Assembly: GCA_031260665.1 (NCBI GenBank)
Contig: JAISLD010000028.1
Location: 1 to 64,000 of the forward strand
DNA length: 64,000 bases
Source: Oscillospiraceae bacterium
GTDB taxonomy: Bacteria; Bacillota; Clostridia; Oscillospirales; Ruminococcaceae
Direction of reading: 5' to 3'
The notes beneath the pieces are model-generated. The model saw only the letters and a program-made list of their open reading frames with translations. It did no database searches and was not told the DNA's origin. Below, piece by piece: positions 49,840-59,193 of this stretch. Positions within the stretch are counted from its first letter, which is position 1. Every line of letters begins with the position of its first letter. Both the position numbers and the translations under genes were made by a program.

Positions 49840-52122
49840 TTACGCTAACTCGGCGCTCGACAGCTGCGACTTCGCGATATCGCGGTAAACGTCGCACTTC
49901 ACCATAAGTTCCGAGTGCTTGCCTATCCCGACGACTCTGCCTTCGTTCAGCACCACGATTCTGTCCGCGTTGATGACTGTGCCGATTCGTTGGGCGATTA
50001 TTATCGCGGTTGCGCCGTCAAGTTTGCTTCGCAGCGCCTTCCGAAGTGCCGTGTCTGTTTTATAGTCAAGTGCCGAGAAGCTGTCGTCGAAGATATAGAC
50101 CTCGGGGTTCTTGGCGAGAGCGCGCGCGATTGACACACGTTGCTTTTGCCCGCCCGACAGGTTCGACCCCGCTTGTGACACCTCGTATTCCAGTCCGTCC
50201 TCGTTTTCCGCGATAAAGCCCGTCAGTTGCGCTGTCTTTGCAGCTTCGGTCACTTCGTCGTCGGTCATCTCACCGTTGTGGTCAGAGTAAGCTATGTTTG
50301 TGGCAAGCGTACCGGAAAACAACACGGCTTTTTGTGAAACGTACCCGATTTTCTCACGCAAAGATTTCTGTGACACAGTCCTCACATCTGCGCCGTCAAC
50401 GAGAACCGAGCCTTCGGTTGTGTCGAAGAAGCGAAGTATCAGTCCCACCAATGTCGTCTTGCCCGAACCTGTCGAACCGATGATTGCGGTTATCTCACCC
50501 GGTTTGCTCTTGAAGGATATGTCGGTCAAGGCATTTTCTTCCGCGCCGTCATACTTGAATGACACATTATTAAACTCGACAGTACCGCGTAAGTTCTTGT
50601 CGAACTCACTTGGCGAAGCGGGGTCGTGAACAGACGGCTCTTTGTTCAGTATTTCGGCGATACGCCCTGCCGCAATCATTGCCCTCGGCAGAACAATCGA
50701 CATCATTGATATCATCAAAAACGCCATAAGTATCTGCATTGCGTACGAGATAAACGCCATCAAGTCGCCGACTTTCAGCGTGCCCGTGTCTATGTACCCC
50801 GCGCCTGCCCAGATAATCAGCACACCTGTGCCGTTCATTATCAGCATCATTATCGGGAACATCAGCGACATCGCTTTGTTGATGAAAAGCGACACCTTGG
50901 TGAGGTCGAGGTTTGCCGCCTCAAACCGTTTCTTCTCGTGTTCTTCACGGGCAAAAGCACGGATAACAGGTATCCCGTTGATTATCTCGCGTGATATGAG
51001 GTTCAGCTTGTCAACCAACTTTTGTATAATCTTAAACTTCGGCAGTGCCGCCAAGAACATCACGATAACAAGCCCAAGGAGAGTCCCGACTGACACGACA
51101 ATGACCCACGACAGCTCCGTGTCTTGCCTCAGCACCTTTGACAGCGCGCCCACGCCGACAATCGGCGCGTAAAGCAGCATACGAAGAAACATAATCGAGG
51201 TCATTTGCACCTGACGAATGTCGTTGGTGCTTCTTGTTATCAGCGAAGCGGACGAAAAGCTGTCGTATTCACGGCTGCCAAACGACAGCACCTTTGTAAA
51301 CACCGCTTTTCTCAAATCCCTTGCAAACCGCGAGCCGACTTTCGCGGCAAAGAATGTGTTGACACCCGAAGCCGCCATTGCGATAAAAGCGAACGCCACC
51401 ATTATCAGTCCCGCGTGCAGTATGTAAGCCGAGCTCATATCGCGAAGCAACGTGGTGCTTTCTTCTGCGCCGATATCACGGAACGTGTTCTCTATATCGC
51501 TTTTCACAAACTCTTGCGCAAGTTGCGAGGTAATCGCCGTGTCTATACTGTCAATCTTTTCTTTTATGATAACAAGTGTGTTCGGGTCACGAGGGTCAAG
51601 CGTGGAGAACTCCGCGCCCATATCGCCGCCTAAATCCGAACCCGAGGAGAAATTCGCGGCGTTATCCATAAAGTAAAGCAACACCTGCGGTGTACGCAGA
51701 ATGTCGGCGATACGGTTGTTGTTGTCGTCAGTCACTTCGCCCGTGATATGAAGCGCGGTGAACTCTTTGGCAAAGTAGGTGTCTTTGTCACGAAGCAGGT
51801 ATGCTTCGCCCCCGTCAGACGTATCCGCGTCGCCGTCGGTTGTCCAAAGCGTTTGCTTTGTGTACATTGAGTCGAGGAAAGCCCTGTCGTCGTCATTGTC
51901 AAGCAGAAAGTATATTCTGTTCCACGAATCCGCCGATATCAGCTGTGGCGCGCCGGGCACAACGCCCGACTGCTGTATCCCCGTGTTTACTATGTCACTG
52001 GTATACTGCGGCAACGACAACTCGGCGTATGCTTGAATCACCAAAGCAAGCACTATCGCCACTATCGCGAGCCAGTCTTTTGCAAGAATTTTGCCTATAT
52101 GTTTCATCGGATATACCATCAT
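49840..52122 (-). CDS. ABC exporter half-transporter, degenerate-site subunit with extracellular insert
   Basis: A 760-residue permease-ATPase. Between the first and second membrane segments it has an extra-large domain of about 200 residues (roughly 35-240), rich in Asp, Ser and Thr and probably outside the cell. The ATPase domain has Walker A GSTGSGKTT and signature LSGGQKQ, but Walker B reads YIFDDSFSALD, with Asp replacing catalytic Glu. This matches heterodimeric exporters of the BmrCD/YheHI type, in which one site is degenerate. ATG 52122 and ATG 52107 are possible starts; neither has a strong Shine-Dalgarno. Confidence 0.92.
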   Translation of the reverse strand: MMVYPMKHIGKILAKDWLAIVAIVLALVIQAYAELSLPQYTSDIVNTGIQQSGVVPGAPQLISADSWNRIYFLLDNDDDRAFLDSMYTKQTLWTTDGDADTSDGGEAYLLRDKDTYFAKEFTALHITGEVTDDNNNRIADILRTPQVLLYFMDNAANFSSGSDLGGDMGAEFSTLDPRDPNTLVIIKEKIDSIDTAITSQLAQEFVKSDIENTFRDIGAEESTTLLRDMSSAYILHAGLIMVAFAFIAMAASGVNTFFAAKVGSRFARDLRKAVFTKVLSFGSREYDSFSSASLITRSTNDIRQVQMTSIMFLRMLLYAPIVGVGALSKVLRQDTELSWVIVVSVGTLLGLVIVMFLAALPKFKIIQKLVDKLNLISREIINGIPVIRAFAREEHEKKRFEAANLDLTKVSLFINKAMSLMFPIMMLIMNGTGVLIIWAGAGYIDTGTLKVGDLMAFISYAMQILMAFLMISMMSIVLPRAMIAAGRIAEILNKEPSVHDPASPSEFDKNLRGTVEFNNVSFKYDGAEENALTDISFKSKPGEITAIIGSTGSGKTTLVGLILRFFDTTEGSVLVDGADVRTVSQKSLREKIGYVSQKAVLFSGTLATNIAYSDHNGEMTDDEVTEAAKTAQLTGFIAENEDGLEYEVSQAGSNLSGGQKQRVSIARALAKNPEVYIFDDSFSALDYKTDTALRKALRSKLDGATAIIIAQRIGTVINADRIVVLNEGRVVGIGKHSELMVKCDVYRDIAKSQLSSAELA

Positions 52123-52142
52123 TTCTAAAACGTGTGCATATC

Positions 52143-52171
52143 AGTATAGCACAAAGTTTGCCTTATTTCAA
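52143..52171 (-). promoter_or_regulatory. ABC exporter operon promoter
   Basis: On the minus strand TTGAAA (52171-52166), a 17-base spacer and TATACT (52148-52143), about 20 bases before the start codon. Confidence 0.82.
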
Positions 52172-52202
52172 CAGTTGACGAAAAGTTTCACACTTCATAC
52201 AC

Positions 52203-52229
52203 AAACAAAGCCCATTACAGGCTTTGTTT
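52203..52229 (-). terminator. Terminator downstream of lepA
   Basis: A 10-bp perfect stem AAACAAAGCC (52203-52212)/GGCTTTGTTT (52220-52229) with a 7-base loop. On the minus strand the 3' side is T-rich. Confidence 0.85.
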
Positions 52230-52249
52230 CTATTTGCTTTGCAGAGATT

Positions 52250-52337
52250 CCGCTCTTGCGCGAGCGGCAAGGGCTTTTCGGTCGCCCTTGACCTTAGGTG
52301 ATACGCACAACGTCTACTTCACGTCCACGGAGCGGAC
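52250..52337. other. Cluster of three hairpins between lepA and its terminator
   Basis: CCGCTC/GAGCGG (52250-52267), CAAGGGC/GCCCTTG (52268-52290) and GTCC/GGAC (52323-52337) follow the lepA stop. The style is like the palindromic elements elsewhere in the window, but no sequence module is shared. Confidence 0.5.
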
Positions 52338-52338
52338 C

Positions 52339-54141
52339 TCACTCATCAAGTTTCAGCACACTCATAAACGCTTCCTGCGGCACTTCAACCGTGCCGAGGC
52401 TTCGCATACGCTTCTTGCCCTCTTTCTGCTTCTCAAGCAGTTTCTTCTTGCGTGTGATGTCGCCGCCGTAACACTTGGCAAGCACGTCTTTACGTAACGC
52501 CTTGACTGTTTCGCGGGCAATCACTTTGCCGCCGATTGCCGCTTGTATCGGCACTTCAAACAACTGACGCGGTATGTTGTCGCGCAGTTTCTCCACGATT
52601 TTTCTGCCCCGTGTGTACGCCTTGTCGGTGTGAACGATGAAAGACAGCGCGTCAACGATGTCGCCGTTCAGCAGAATGTCAAGCTTCACAAGTTTTGACG
52701 GAACGAATTCCGACAGTTCATAGTCATAGCTTGCGTAACCTTTGGTTCGTGACTTCAGCGAATCAAAGAAGTCGTAGACTATCTCGTTCAGCGGCAATTC
52801 ATAATGCAGGTCAACCCGCTTTTCATCGAGATACTTCATATCCTTGAACGTGCCGCGCCGCTCTTGGCACAGCTCCATTATGCTGCCGACATAATCGGAC
52901 GGCGAGTAGATGTGCGCGTCAGTCACAGGCTCATACGCCTCGATAATTTCGGCAGGCGAGGGGAAGTTGCTTGGATTGTCAATCGTCACTTCTTCGCCGC
53001 TTGTCAGCTTCAGCTTATAGACGACCGAGGGTGCTGTCGTGATGATATCAAGGTTGTATTCCCGTTCAATTCGTTCTTGAATAATCTCCATATGAAGCAG
53101 CCCCAAGAATCCACAGCGAAACCCGAAGCCAAGCGCAACCGAACTGTCGGCGGTGAAAGTCAGCGACGCGTCGTTCAGGCTCAGCTTATCGAGAGCGTCT
53201 CGTAAGTCGCCGTACTTCGCTCCGTCCGCAGGATAAATGCCGCTGAACACCATTGGTCGAACCGACTTGTATCCCGGCAAAGGCTCGCTTGCCTGTCTGT
53301 CGGCGTGGGTTACCGTATCGCCGACTTTCGTGTCGCCGATTGACTTGATTGAGGCAGCGATATAGCCGACGTCCCCTGCCGAGAGCGTGCCGCTTGGGAT
53401 AAGACTTTCCGCTCCCATAAAGCCCGTTTCCGTCACGGTGAACACCGCGCCTGTGGCAAACATTTTTATCTTGTCGCCTGTTTTCACCACGCCGTCTTTC
53501 ACTCGGACATAGACGATAACTCCCTTGTACTGGTCGTAATAGCTGTCGAAGATAAGGCAGCGAAGCGGCGCGTCGTCGTCGCCTTTCGGCGCGGGGATAT
53601 CCGTCACGATTCGTTTAAGCACCTCTTCGATGTTCAGCCCGTTCTTTGCTGAAATCTCGGGCGCGTCAAGTGCAGGTATGCCGATTATGTCCTCAATCTC
53701 ACGCTTTATCTCGTCGGGTCGTGCCGAGGGCAAGTCAATCTTGTTGAGAACAGGCACTATCTCAAGGTTTTGTTCGGTTGCGAGATAAGTGTTGGCAAGA
53801 GTCTGCGCTTCAATCCCCTGTGACGCGTCCACGATGAGAAGCGCGCCTTCGCAGGCATTGAGCGAACGGCTGACTTCATAGTTGAAGTCAACGTGACCGG
53901 GTGTGTCGATAAGGTTGAAGATGTAGTCCTCACCGTCGTCAGCGTGATACTTCAGCCGAACAGCACGCGCCTTGATTGTAATCCCGCGTTCACGTTCAAT
54001 GTCCATATTGTCGAGAAGCTGGTCGGTCATATCACGCAGCGCAACCGTGTCGGTTCTCTCGAGTATGCGGTCGGCAAGTGTGCTTTTGCCGTGGTCGATG
54101 TGTGCGATAATGCAAAAGTTTCTGATGTTTTGTTTGTTCAC
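52339..54141 (-). CDS. lepA: Elongation factor 4 (LepA)
   Basis: Translational GTPase implicated in back-translocation and 30S assembly. The 600-residue protein has G motifs [22 protein letters not shown] and NKIDLP, and the LepA-specific C-terminal domain with [17 protein letters not shown] and [21 protein letters not shown] in pieces. Start GTG 54141 lies 6 bases after the amidase stop. Length is normal. Confidence 0.98.
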   Translation of the reverse strand: MNKQNIRNFCIIAHIDHGKSTLADRILERTDTVALRDMTDQLLDNMDIERERGITIKARAVRLKYHADDGEDYIFNLIDTPGHVDFNYEVSRSLNACEGALLIVDASQGIEAQTLANTYLATEQNLEIVPVLNKIDLPSARPDEIKREIEDIIGIPALDAPEISAKNGLNIEEVLKRIVTDIPAPKGDDDAPLRCLIFDSYYDQYKGVIVYVRVKDGVVKTGDKIKMFATGAVFTVTETGFMGAESLIPSGTLSAGDVGYIAASIKSIGDTKVGDTVTHADRQASEPLPGYKSVRPMVFSGIYPADGAKYGDLRDALDKLSLNDASLTFTADSSVALGFGFRCGFLGLLHMEIIQERIEREYNLDIITTAPSVVYKLKLTSGEEVTIDNPSNFPSPAEIIEAYEPVTDAHIYSPSDYVGSIMELCQERRGTFKDMKYLDEKRVDLHYELPLNEIVYDFFDSLKSRTKGYASYDYELSEFVPSKLVKLDILLNGDIVDALSFIVHTDKAYTRGRKIVEKLRDNIPRQLFEVPIQAAIGGKVIARETVKALRKDVLAKCYGGDITRKKKLLEKQKEGKKRMRSLGTVEVPQEAFMSVLKLDE

Positions 54142-54147
54142 GTTTAG

Positions 54148-57000
54148 CTATCCTTTTAGATATTCTTCAAAGCCGTCCGCTATCGCGTTCGCTATTCCTG
54201 TCTGGTGAATCGGGTCAGCGAGTGCCATCGCGTCCTCCATATTCCCAACGAAACCCGTTTCAACAAGTATCGACGGAAAATCGGGCTGAAGGCAGACGTC
54301 CCAGTAGTCGTACTTGGCTCCGCGATTCTTGTTTGCTCCGTCAGAGTAGACGTTCTTGGTGAAATACTTCGCGATGTTTGCCGACACCGACTCGGCGAGG
54401 GGTTCGGCAAACGGATTGTAGTAATACGCTTCGGTGCCTCGCACCGTGTCGTCCCCCGCGATTTTGTTTGCGTGAATCGAGATGAATATATCGCAGCCGT
54501 ATTCACGAGCCAGCAGCGGTCGCGACTTCGTGAGGATAAAGTCTTGCTCGGTCGTCAGCCGCACCGCCTTTGCTCCCCGTTGCTCAAGCACAGTCACTAA
54601 CTTCTTTGCTATGGCGAGGTTCGTTTCTTGTTCAATCACTTGGCCAATCGCGCCCGGGTCAAGTTTGCCCGCTTCTTTTCCGTAACCGTGACCGGGGTCG
54701 ATAACCACCGTCAGCCCCGACAACGACGAGCCAAGACACTTGAACGTCAGCGTCAGCTCGCTCCCATTGTAAGAAGCAAAGTTGCCGTAGTATTTCCCCG
54801 CTGTCCGCAGTTTCAGCTTCATACGGAACTTCGGCACGCCGTCAACAGTCATCTGCTCCCACTCGCCGCTTGAGAACAGCGGGTTGTCGCTCAAGTTCGG
54901 GATTTTAGTAACAGAAGTCACGCTGTCAAACGTGATGTAGACGTAGTCACAGGTGCGGAAATTCCCGATGTTGAAGTCGCCGCCCCATTCAGAGAAGAAG
55001 CCGCTGATTCCTGTTTCGGCGTTGAACGCGACAGGCGTGTCGAGTGAAAGCTTGAAGTAAACGTCGCCGTTTAGCACGCCCGCTTCCTTGAAGTTCAGCG
55101 CGTTCTCCCCGATACCGAAGCCGTCAATCAGCGACACGTCAACGTCGCGGTATCTCCTGCCCGACAGTGATGTGAAGAAGCCGCTGACCGTACTCTTGAG
55201 GTAGTCAAGCGAACCGGGCGGCACCCAACCAAACTGCGGATTGTAGACAGTACCCGATGTTTTCGCGTCGAAAGTCCTCGTCAAGTCGGTGTTGGCGCGG
55301 ATAAACGTCACAGATTCACTTGCGGTTTTAATCGGCTCTATCCGACCGACGACTTCGCTTGTGCCCGCCGTCCGTTGGTCGTAGAGTTCCGCTTTGATAT
55401 CGGTTTTCGGCGGTTCGGGCTTGGCGTTCACGGTGACGCTCGCCCCCGTCATTGTCCGTGAATAACCCGAGTATGACCCCGTGATTTCAATGGTGCCGAG
55501 GTCTTGCGTCAATCCCGCAATGCCTTCGGGCGCGGTGAACGATCCCGTGAAGTAAGCGTAAGATGTGTTGGCGTCGTCGTCTTTCAGTGCCGCCGCCATT
55601 TCTTTCAGCTTAACGCTTTTGTTTCCAAGCTTCGCCGTCACTTTCGCGCCCTTGTAGGCAATCGCTTGAATCTGTATCTTCACTCCGCCGTCAACAGTGA
55701 GCGACGCGCCCTCTTTGATTGACGGCTCAAGCTCTTTCAATGCGATAATCTTGCGTTCAATGTTGTAGTTGTAGGTTTTGCCTTTGTGTGTTATCGTAAA
55801 GCGGTTCTTCCCGATAGCAAGCGGCTTTTCAAAGTAAAAGTTGCCTGCTTTGTTCAGCGTTATCTTGGAATCGTTGAAGAACACCTCAAAGTTTGGGTCA
55901 AACTTGCCCGAAAAATCCGCAACGGGTTCATAGGTGACGAACGACAGGTTCTTCGGTGAATACATCGTGAGGTCGGTGAAAAGGCTTTGCTCGTCAATCG
56001 TTTCTTCAAAATAGCGTTTCAGCGTGTCGGTCGTGTTCATCGGGTTACGGAGCAGCGAGTCGGTGCTTGCAAACACCACGCCGCGATACGACACATTGTC
56101 TTTCGCCACCGCGAGTTGCCGCAGCAACTGGTCCTCGCCGCCCCAACCTTGCTCTGACGAGCCGAGCTTGCTGTTGTCGACCAACTGATAAAGCGGCAGG
56201 TTGCCGTTTGCAGCAATCTCGCCAAACCGCGACAGGTTGTCCTCAAACGAACCGTCAACCGTCGTCCCGCTTGACTCGGCGAGCAGAAAATCAAACGCGC
56301 CATCGTCAATCAAGTTTGCCGCCGCTTCACCGCCGTTTTTGTCGGCGTAATAGCCGCAGATGAAAGCGTTGTCGGTGCCGCGAATCACATCGGCGGCTGT
56401 CTTGGCGAACAATGCTTCACGCGATACACGCCAGTTGTCAAACCCCACGGCTGTGCCGGACCGCATATAGGCGGCATAGTCGTCGCGTTTTGAGCGGTCG
56501 AGGTTCTTCAGCACTATCGCTTCAGCTTGATACTTCAGTGTGAAGCGGTGAATTTCCGACACCAAGCGGTCGAGTTCCGACAGCTTTTTATCGCCGCCTT
56601 GAATGAGAAGGTCAACGTCAAGGGAGAGAATGACGTTAAGGCTGTTCATTCTCGCGGCTGTCAGTATCCGCGAGAGGTCGTCGCCTGTTTTGTTCATATC
56701 AGTGGTGTACAAAGGAACATCATCGGGTGAGGTATCAACAAGCACCGTGTTCATTCCAAGGTCAAGCATAAACGGAAACGTCACGTCCGCGCCCGATTCG
56801 CCGCCATACTGAAAGGCGCGCAAATTATACGGTAAGCTGCCGCGTTGCTCCACGGCGGTGCTTCTCGTTTCGTTTTGCGAGAACAAGGGCGACGTTTCTG
56901 TCAGCGTCTCGTCAAAATCTGTGGGCTGTTCGGCAAACGCGCCGCTAGTGGCGGTCAGCCAAACAGACAGGCAGAGCAGAGTTGCGGTTAGTTTTTTCAT
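54148..57000 (-). CDS. Secreted N-acetylmuramoyl-L-alanine amidase with large N-terminal domain
   Basis: A 950-residue exported protein with a signal peptide (KKLTATLLCLSVWLTATSGAFA). The middle holds a glycoside-hydrolase-like barrel region (about 50-350) and Ig/SH3-like beta-rich segments. The C-terminal Amidase_3 domain (about 763-950) has zinc ligands His771 (IDPGHG), Glu790 (VIEQETNLAI) and His843 (ISIHAN), and catalytic Glu914 (LVETGFVGN). It cleaves the peptide stem from peptidoglycan. It is much larger than usual amidases because of the barrel-like N terminus, whose catalytic state I cannot judge. The GHL10 lipoprotein gene lies 3 bases upstream. Confidence 0.9.
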   Translation of the reverse strand: MKKLTATLLCLSVWLTATSGAFAEQPTDFDETLTETSPLFSQNETRSTAVEQRGSLPYNLRAFQYGGESGADVTFPFMLDLGMNTVLVDTSPDDVPLYTTDMNKTGDDLSRILTAARMNSLNVILSLDVDLLIQGGDKKLSELDRLVSEIHRFTLKYQAEAIVLKNLDRSKRDDYAAYMRSGTAVGFDNWRVSREALFAKTAADVIRGTDNAFICGYYADKNGGEAAANLIDDGAFDFLLAESSGTTVDGSFEDNLSRFGEIAANGNLPLYQLVDNSKLGSSEQGWGGEDQLLRQLAVAKDNVSYRGVVFASTDSLLRNPMNTTDTLKRYFEETIDEQSLFTDLTMYSPKNLSFVTYEPVADFSGKFDPNFEVFFNDSKITLNKAGNFYFEKPLAIGKNRFTITHKGKTYNYNIERKIIALKELEPSIKEGASLTVDGGVKIQIQAIAYKGAKVTAKLGNKSVKLKEMAAALKDDDANTSYAYFTGSFTAPEGIAGLTQDLGTIEITGSYSGYSRTMTGASVTVNAKPEPPKTDIKAELYDQRTAGTSEVVGRIEPIKTASESVTFIRANTDLTRTFDAKTSGTVYNPQFGWVPPGSLDYLKSTVSGFFTSLSGRRYRDVDVSLIDGFGIGENALNFKEAGVLNGDVYFKLSLDTPVAFNAETGISGFFSEWGGDFNIGNFRTCDYVYITFDSVTSVTKIPNLSDNPLFSSGEWEQMTVDGVPKFRMKLKLRTAGKYYGNFASYNGSELTLTFKCLGSSLSGLTVVIDPGHGYGKEAGKLDPGAIGQVIEQETNLAIAKKLVTVLEQRGAKAVRLTTEQDFILTKSRPLLAREYGCDIFISIHANKIAGDDTVRGTEAYYYNPFAEPLAESVSANIAKYFTKNVYSDGANKNRGAKYDYWDVCLQPDFPSILVETGFVGNMEDAMALADPIHQTGIANAIADGFEEYLKG

Positions 57001-57003
57001 AGG

Positions 57004-58443
57004 TTAGAATAAGAATGAAACTTCCTTTTTCATTGCTTCGGTGGCATAGCCGGTTGTGAACATAAAGTTGTAACTATAAAGCGTGTATCCCCAAAGCGAC
57101 TGCGACTCTATCAAGTCGATTTGCTTTTTCACTATGCCGCTGTCGGTTTGCCACTCGAACTTGCCGTCGCCTGCCCACGTGTCCTCCGTGCCCGCCTTGT
57201 AGACGCAAAGCGACGGCGCAAGCTTCACGCCCGTGCCTTTAACCAGTGTCGTCCATTCGGCAAGGCACTTGTCAAACGGTGCGCCCGAGTTCTTGAACCC
57301 GTAGTAGATTTGCGGCAGCATAATATCACAGTAGACAGTTGACGACGACCAGAGCTTCACGTCGGCATAAAGTGTCGAGTAGTTGTTCCCGACGTTGCCT
57401 TGAGGCGCAATGCCAAACAGCTTGCCTTGCTTGTTGCAGGCGGCGCGCATTTGCTTCACCACATCGGTGCAGTTGTCAAAGCGAAAGGCGCTGAGGTCAG
57501 CTTTGCCGCTTGCTTCAAACGACTGCTTATCGAAAGATTTGTCTGTCGTCGGATAGAAGTAGTCGTCGATTATCACTCCCGCAATGTCATAGTTAGCGGC
57601 GAGTTCGGCGGCGCCGTTTGCAATCAGCGTGCGTACATCGGCGTAACCCGGGTCGAGGTAGTAATACGTCCCCACCTTGACCGCGTGGCTTTGCTGAATC
57701 GTTTTGATAAGAGTGGGCGACTCGGTGCGAAACGGATTGACCCACGCATAGAGCGTTATGCCTTGGGCTTTCGCCACGTCGCACATCGCCGACAGAGCGT
57801 CAAACGAGGCGTTTCCACCGATGTAGCCGTCATAAAAGCGGCTGTTCGGGTAGTAATCCGACCAATAAAGCGCATCGCCGAACGGACGAACGTGAACGAT
57901 TGCGGTGTTCGCCCCGACCGTCTTGATGTCGTCAAGCATTGCGGAGAACGACTGCTTGAACTGCGACTCCGATTTGCCGAGCAGTATCGGCGACAACTCT
58001 ATGTAAGAGAACCACACCGCTTTGATTGCCGTTTTGTCTGTCGCCGAGGGTGGTGCGGTAGTTAATGACGTGACCGCTGACGTTTCAGCAGCTGTAGTTT
58101 GCTTTGCGGTAGTTGTGGTTTTAGGCTTTGTCGCGGAAGTAGCGGGTGAAGTGGTGGTTTCACGAGGTGGTTTGGTGGTGAGGCCTGTGGTTTGCTTTGT
58201 TGTTGAGATGTAAGCAGATGTTGTATCTTGAGTTGTATCTTGATGTGATGAAGTAGTCGGCGGCAAAATCAGCGGCGGTGTGTCGGCGGAAACGGTTTCC
58301 ACTTCCGAATGATACTCAACACCGACATAACTGCCTGCGTTCACCGCTTGAACGCGTTCGTCGGCATAGCAACCGGTTAAAGCCGTTGCTGTCATCACAG
58401 CCGCAAGCAACGCGTGTCTTGGTCGTAACCGCACGTGAGTCAC
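57004..58443 (-). CDS. GHL10-family glycosyl hydrolase-like lipoprotein
   Basis: A 479-residue lipoprotein with signal sequence and lipobox ALTGC, then a long Thr/Ser/Pro linker (about 60-135) and a barrel domain of the glycosyl hydrolase-like 10 (DUF187-type) family: KAVWFSYIELSPILL, NTAIVHVRPFGDALY, YAWVNPFRTESP and VIIDDYFYP. Such proteins are thought to act on peptidoglycan or other surface glycans. GTG 58443 opens the frame; GTG 58434 has better Shine-Dalgarno spacing. It is followed closely by the amidase, so the pair probably acts together in wall turnover. Confidence 0.88.
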   Translation of the reverse strand: MTHVRLRPRHALLAAVMTATALTGCYADERVQAVNAGSYVGVEYHSEVETVSADTPPLILPPTTSSHQDTTQDTTSAYISTTKQTTGLTTKPPRETTTSPATSATKPKTTTTAKQTTAAETSAVTSLTTAPPSATDKTAIKAVWFSYIELSPILLGKSESQFKQSFSAMLDDIKTVGANTAIVHVRPFGDALYWSDYYPNSRFYDGYIGGNASFDALSAMCDVAKAQGITLYAWVNPFRTESPTLIKTIQQSHAVKVGTYYYLDPGYADVRTLIANGAAELAANYDIAGVIIDDYFYPTTDKSFDKQSFEASGKADLSAFRFDNCTDVVKQMRAACNKQGKLFGIAPQGNVGNNYSTLYADVKLWSSSTVYCDIMLPQIYYGFKNSGAPFDKCLAEWTTLVKGTGVKLAPSLCVYKAGTEDTWAGDGKFEWQTDSGIVKKQIDLIESQSLWGYTLYSYNFMFTTGYATEAMKKEVSFLF

Positions 58444-58491
58444 CTTTCCTTTTATGATGTTTATCTCGCGAACGTGGCTTGAGGTTACGCG

Positions 58492-58594
58492 CTTCCTCGA
58501 ATCCGGCCGCCCCGACGCCGCGCCGCAGGCGCGGCAGGCACGCTTCGCGTGCCCACGGGCGAAGCCCGTGTCGGGGCGGCCGGATTTGAGGAAG
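58492..58594. repeat. Cloverleaf-like palindromic element
   Basis: The arms 58492-58516 and 58570-58594 pair over 25 bases with a single G-U. They enclose three perfect hairpins: GCCGCGCC-GCA-GGCGCGGC (58517-58535), GGCACGC-TTC-GCGTGCC (58537-58553) and CACGGGC-GAA-GCCCGTG (58554-58570). It lies between two genes on the minus strand, touching the stop of the upstream one. There is no T run. Triloops GAA, TTC and GCA are shared in style with copies A to C. Confidence 0.9.
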
Positions 58595-58596
58595 GG

Positions 58597-59193
58597 CTAT
58601 GCCTTAAACGAATCCTTCACCACAACATCGCTTAGCCACGCCCCAACGAAGTTCCCAAGGAACACAGCGGGCAAAGTCACGGCGCGAATGAAACCGTCGC
58701 CGTTTAATCCGCCGAGTGCGATGTAAAACGCTTCAGCGACGACGTGACGAAACCCGCAGGCAACGAACGCCGTTATAAAGAGGGCAAGCAGAGTGAACGC
58801 GAGAATCGGCTGTTTGTCTTTGAATCTAAGATACGCAAAGACACCGCAGGATATGAAGAAGCCGCAACCTATCGCGGCGGCAAACGGAAGCAGAACTATG
58901 TCGTTCAGGTTGAGGTCAAAGGAACGAAGCTCGTATGATATACCGCAGAAGTAAGCGACCACAGCAACTGCCGCCGCTCCTATGAAGTTGCCGAGGAGAG
59001 CGACGAATATCTCATAGAACTTGTACTTCTTCCTAAGTGCAAGCGGGATAACCCGCGTGACAAGCTTGTCGGCAAACAAAACGCAAAGGATTATCCCTGC
59101 GGCAAACGCGGGCGCAAACGCCGTTGCTTTATAAAATACCGCGCCGAGGCTTATGAACGCCCCGGCGTATATGGGGTTCTTCATTGCTGTCAT
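58597..59193 (-). CDS. Formate/nitrite transporter (FNT) family-like membrane protein
   Basis: A 198-residue protein with about six hydrophobic segments. It shows FNT-style motifs: LLGNFIGAAAV, the central-loop FVACGFRHVVAEAFYIALGG with the conserved His, and a last-helix VFLGNFVGAWLSD. FNT channels conduct formate, nitrite or hydrosulfide. It is shorter than the usual 250-280 residues because it starts almost directly with the first membrane segment. ATG 59193 overlaps the lgt stop; ATG 59184 has better Shine-Dalgarno spacing. Substrate cannot be assigned. Confidence 0.75.
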   Translation of the reverse strand: MTAMKNPIYAGAFISLGAVFYKATAFAPAFAAGIILCVLFADKLVTRVIPLALRKKYKFYEIFVALLGNFIGAAAVAVVAYFCGISYELRSFDLNLNDIVLLPFAAAIGCGFFISCGVFAYLRFKDKQPILAFTLLALFITAFVACGFRHVVAEAFYIALGGLNGDGFIRAVTLPAVFLGNFVGAWLSDVVVKDSFKA

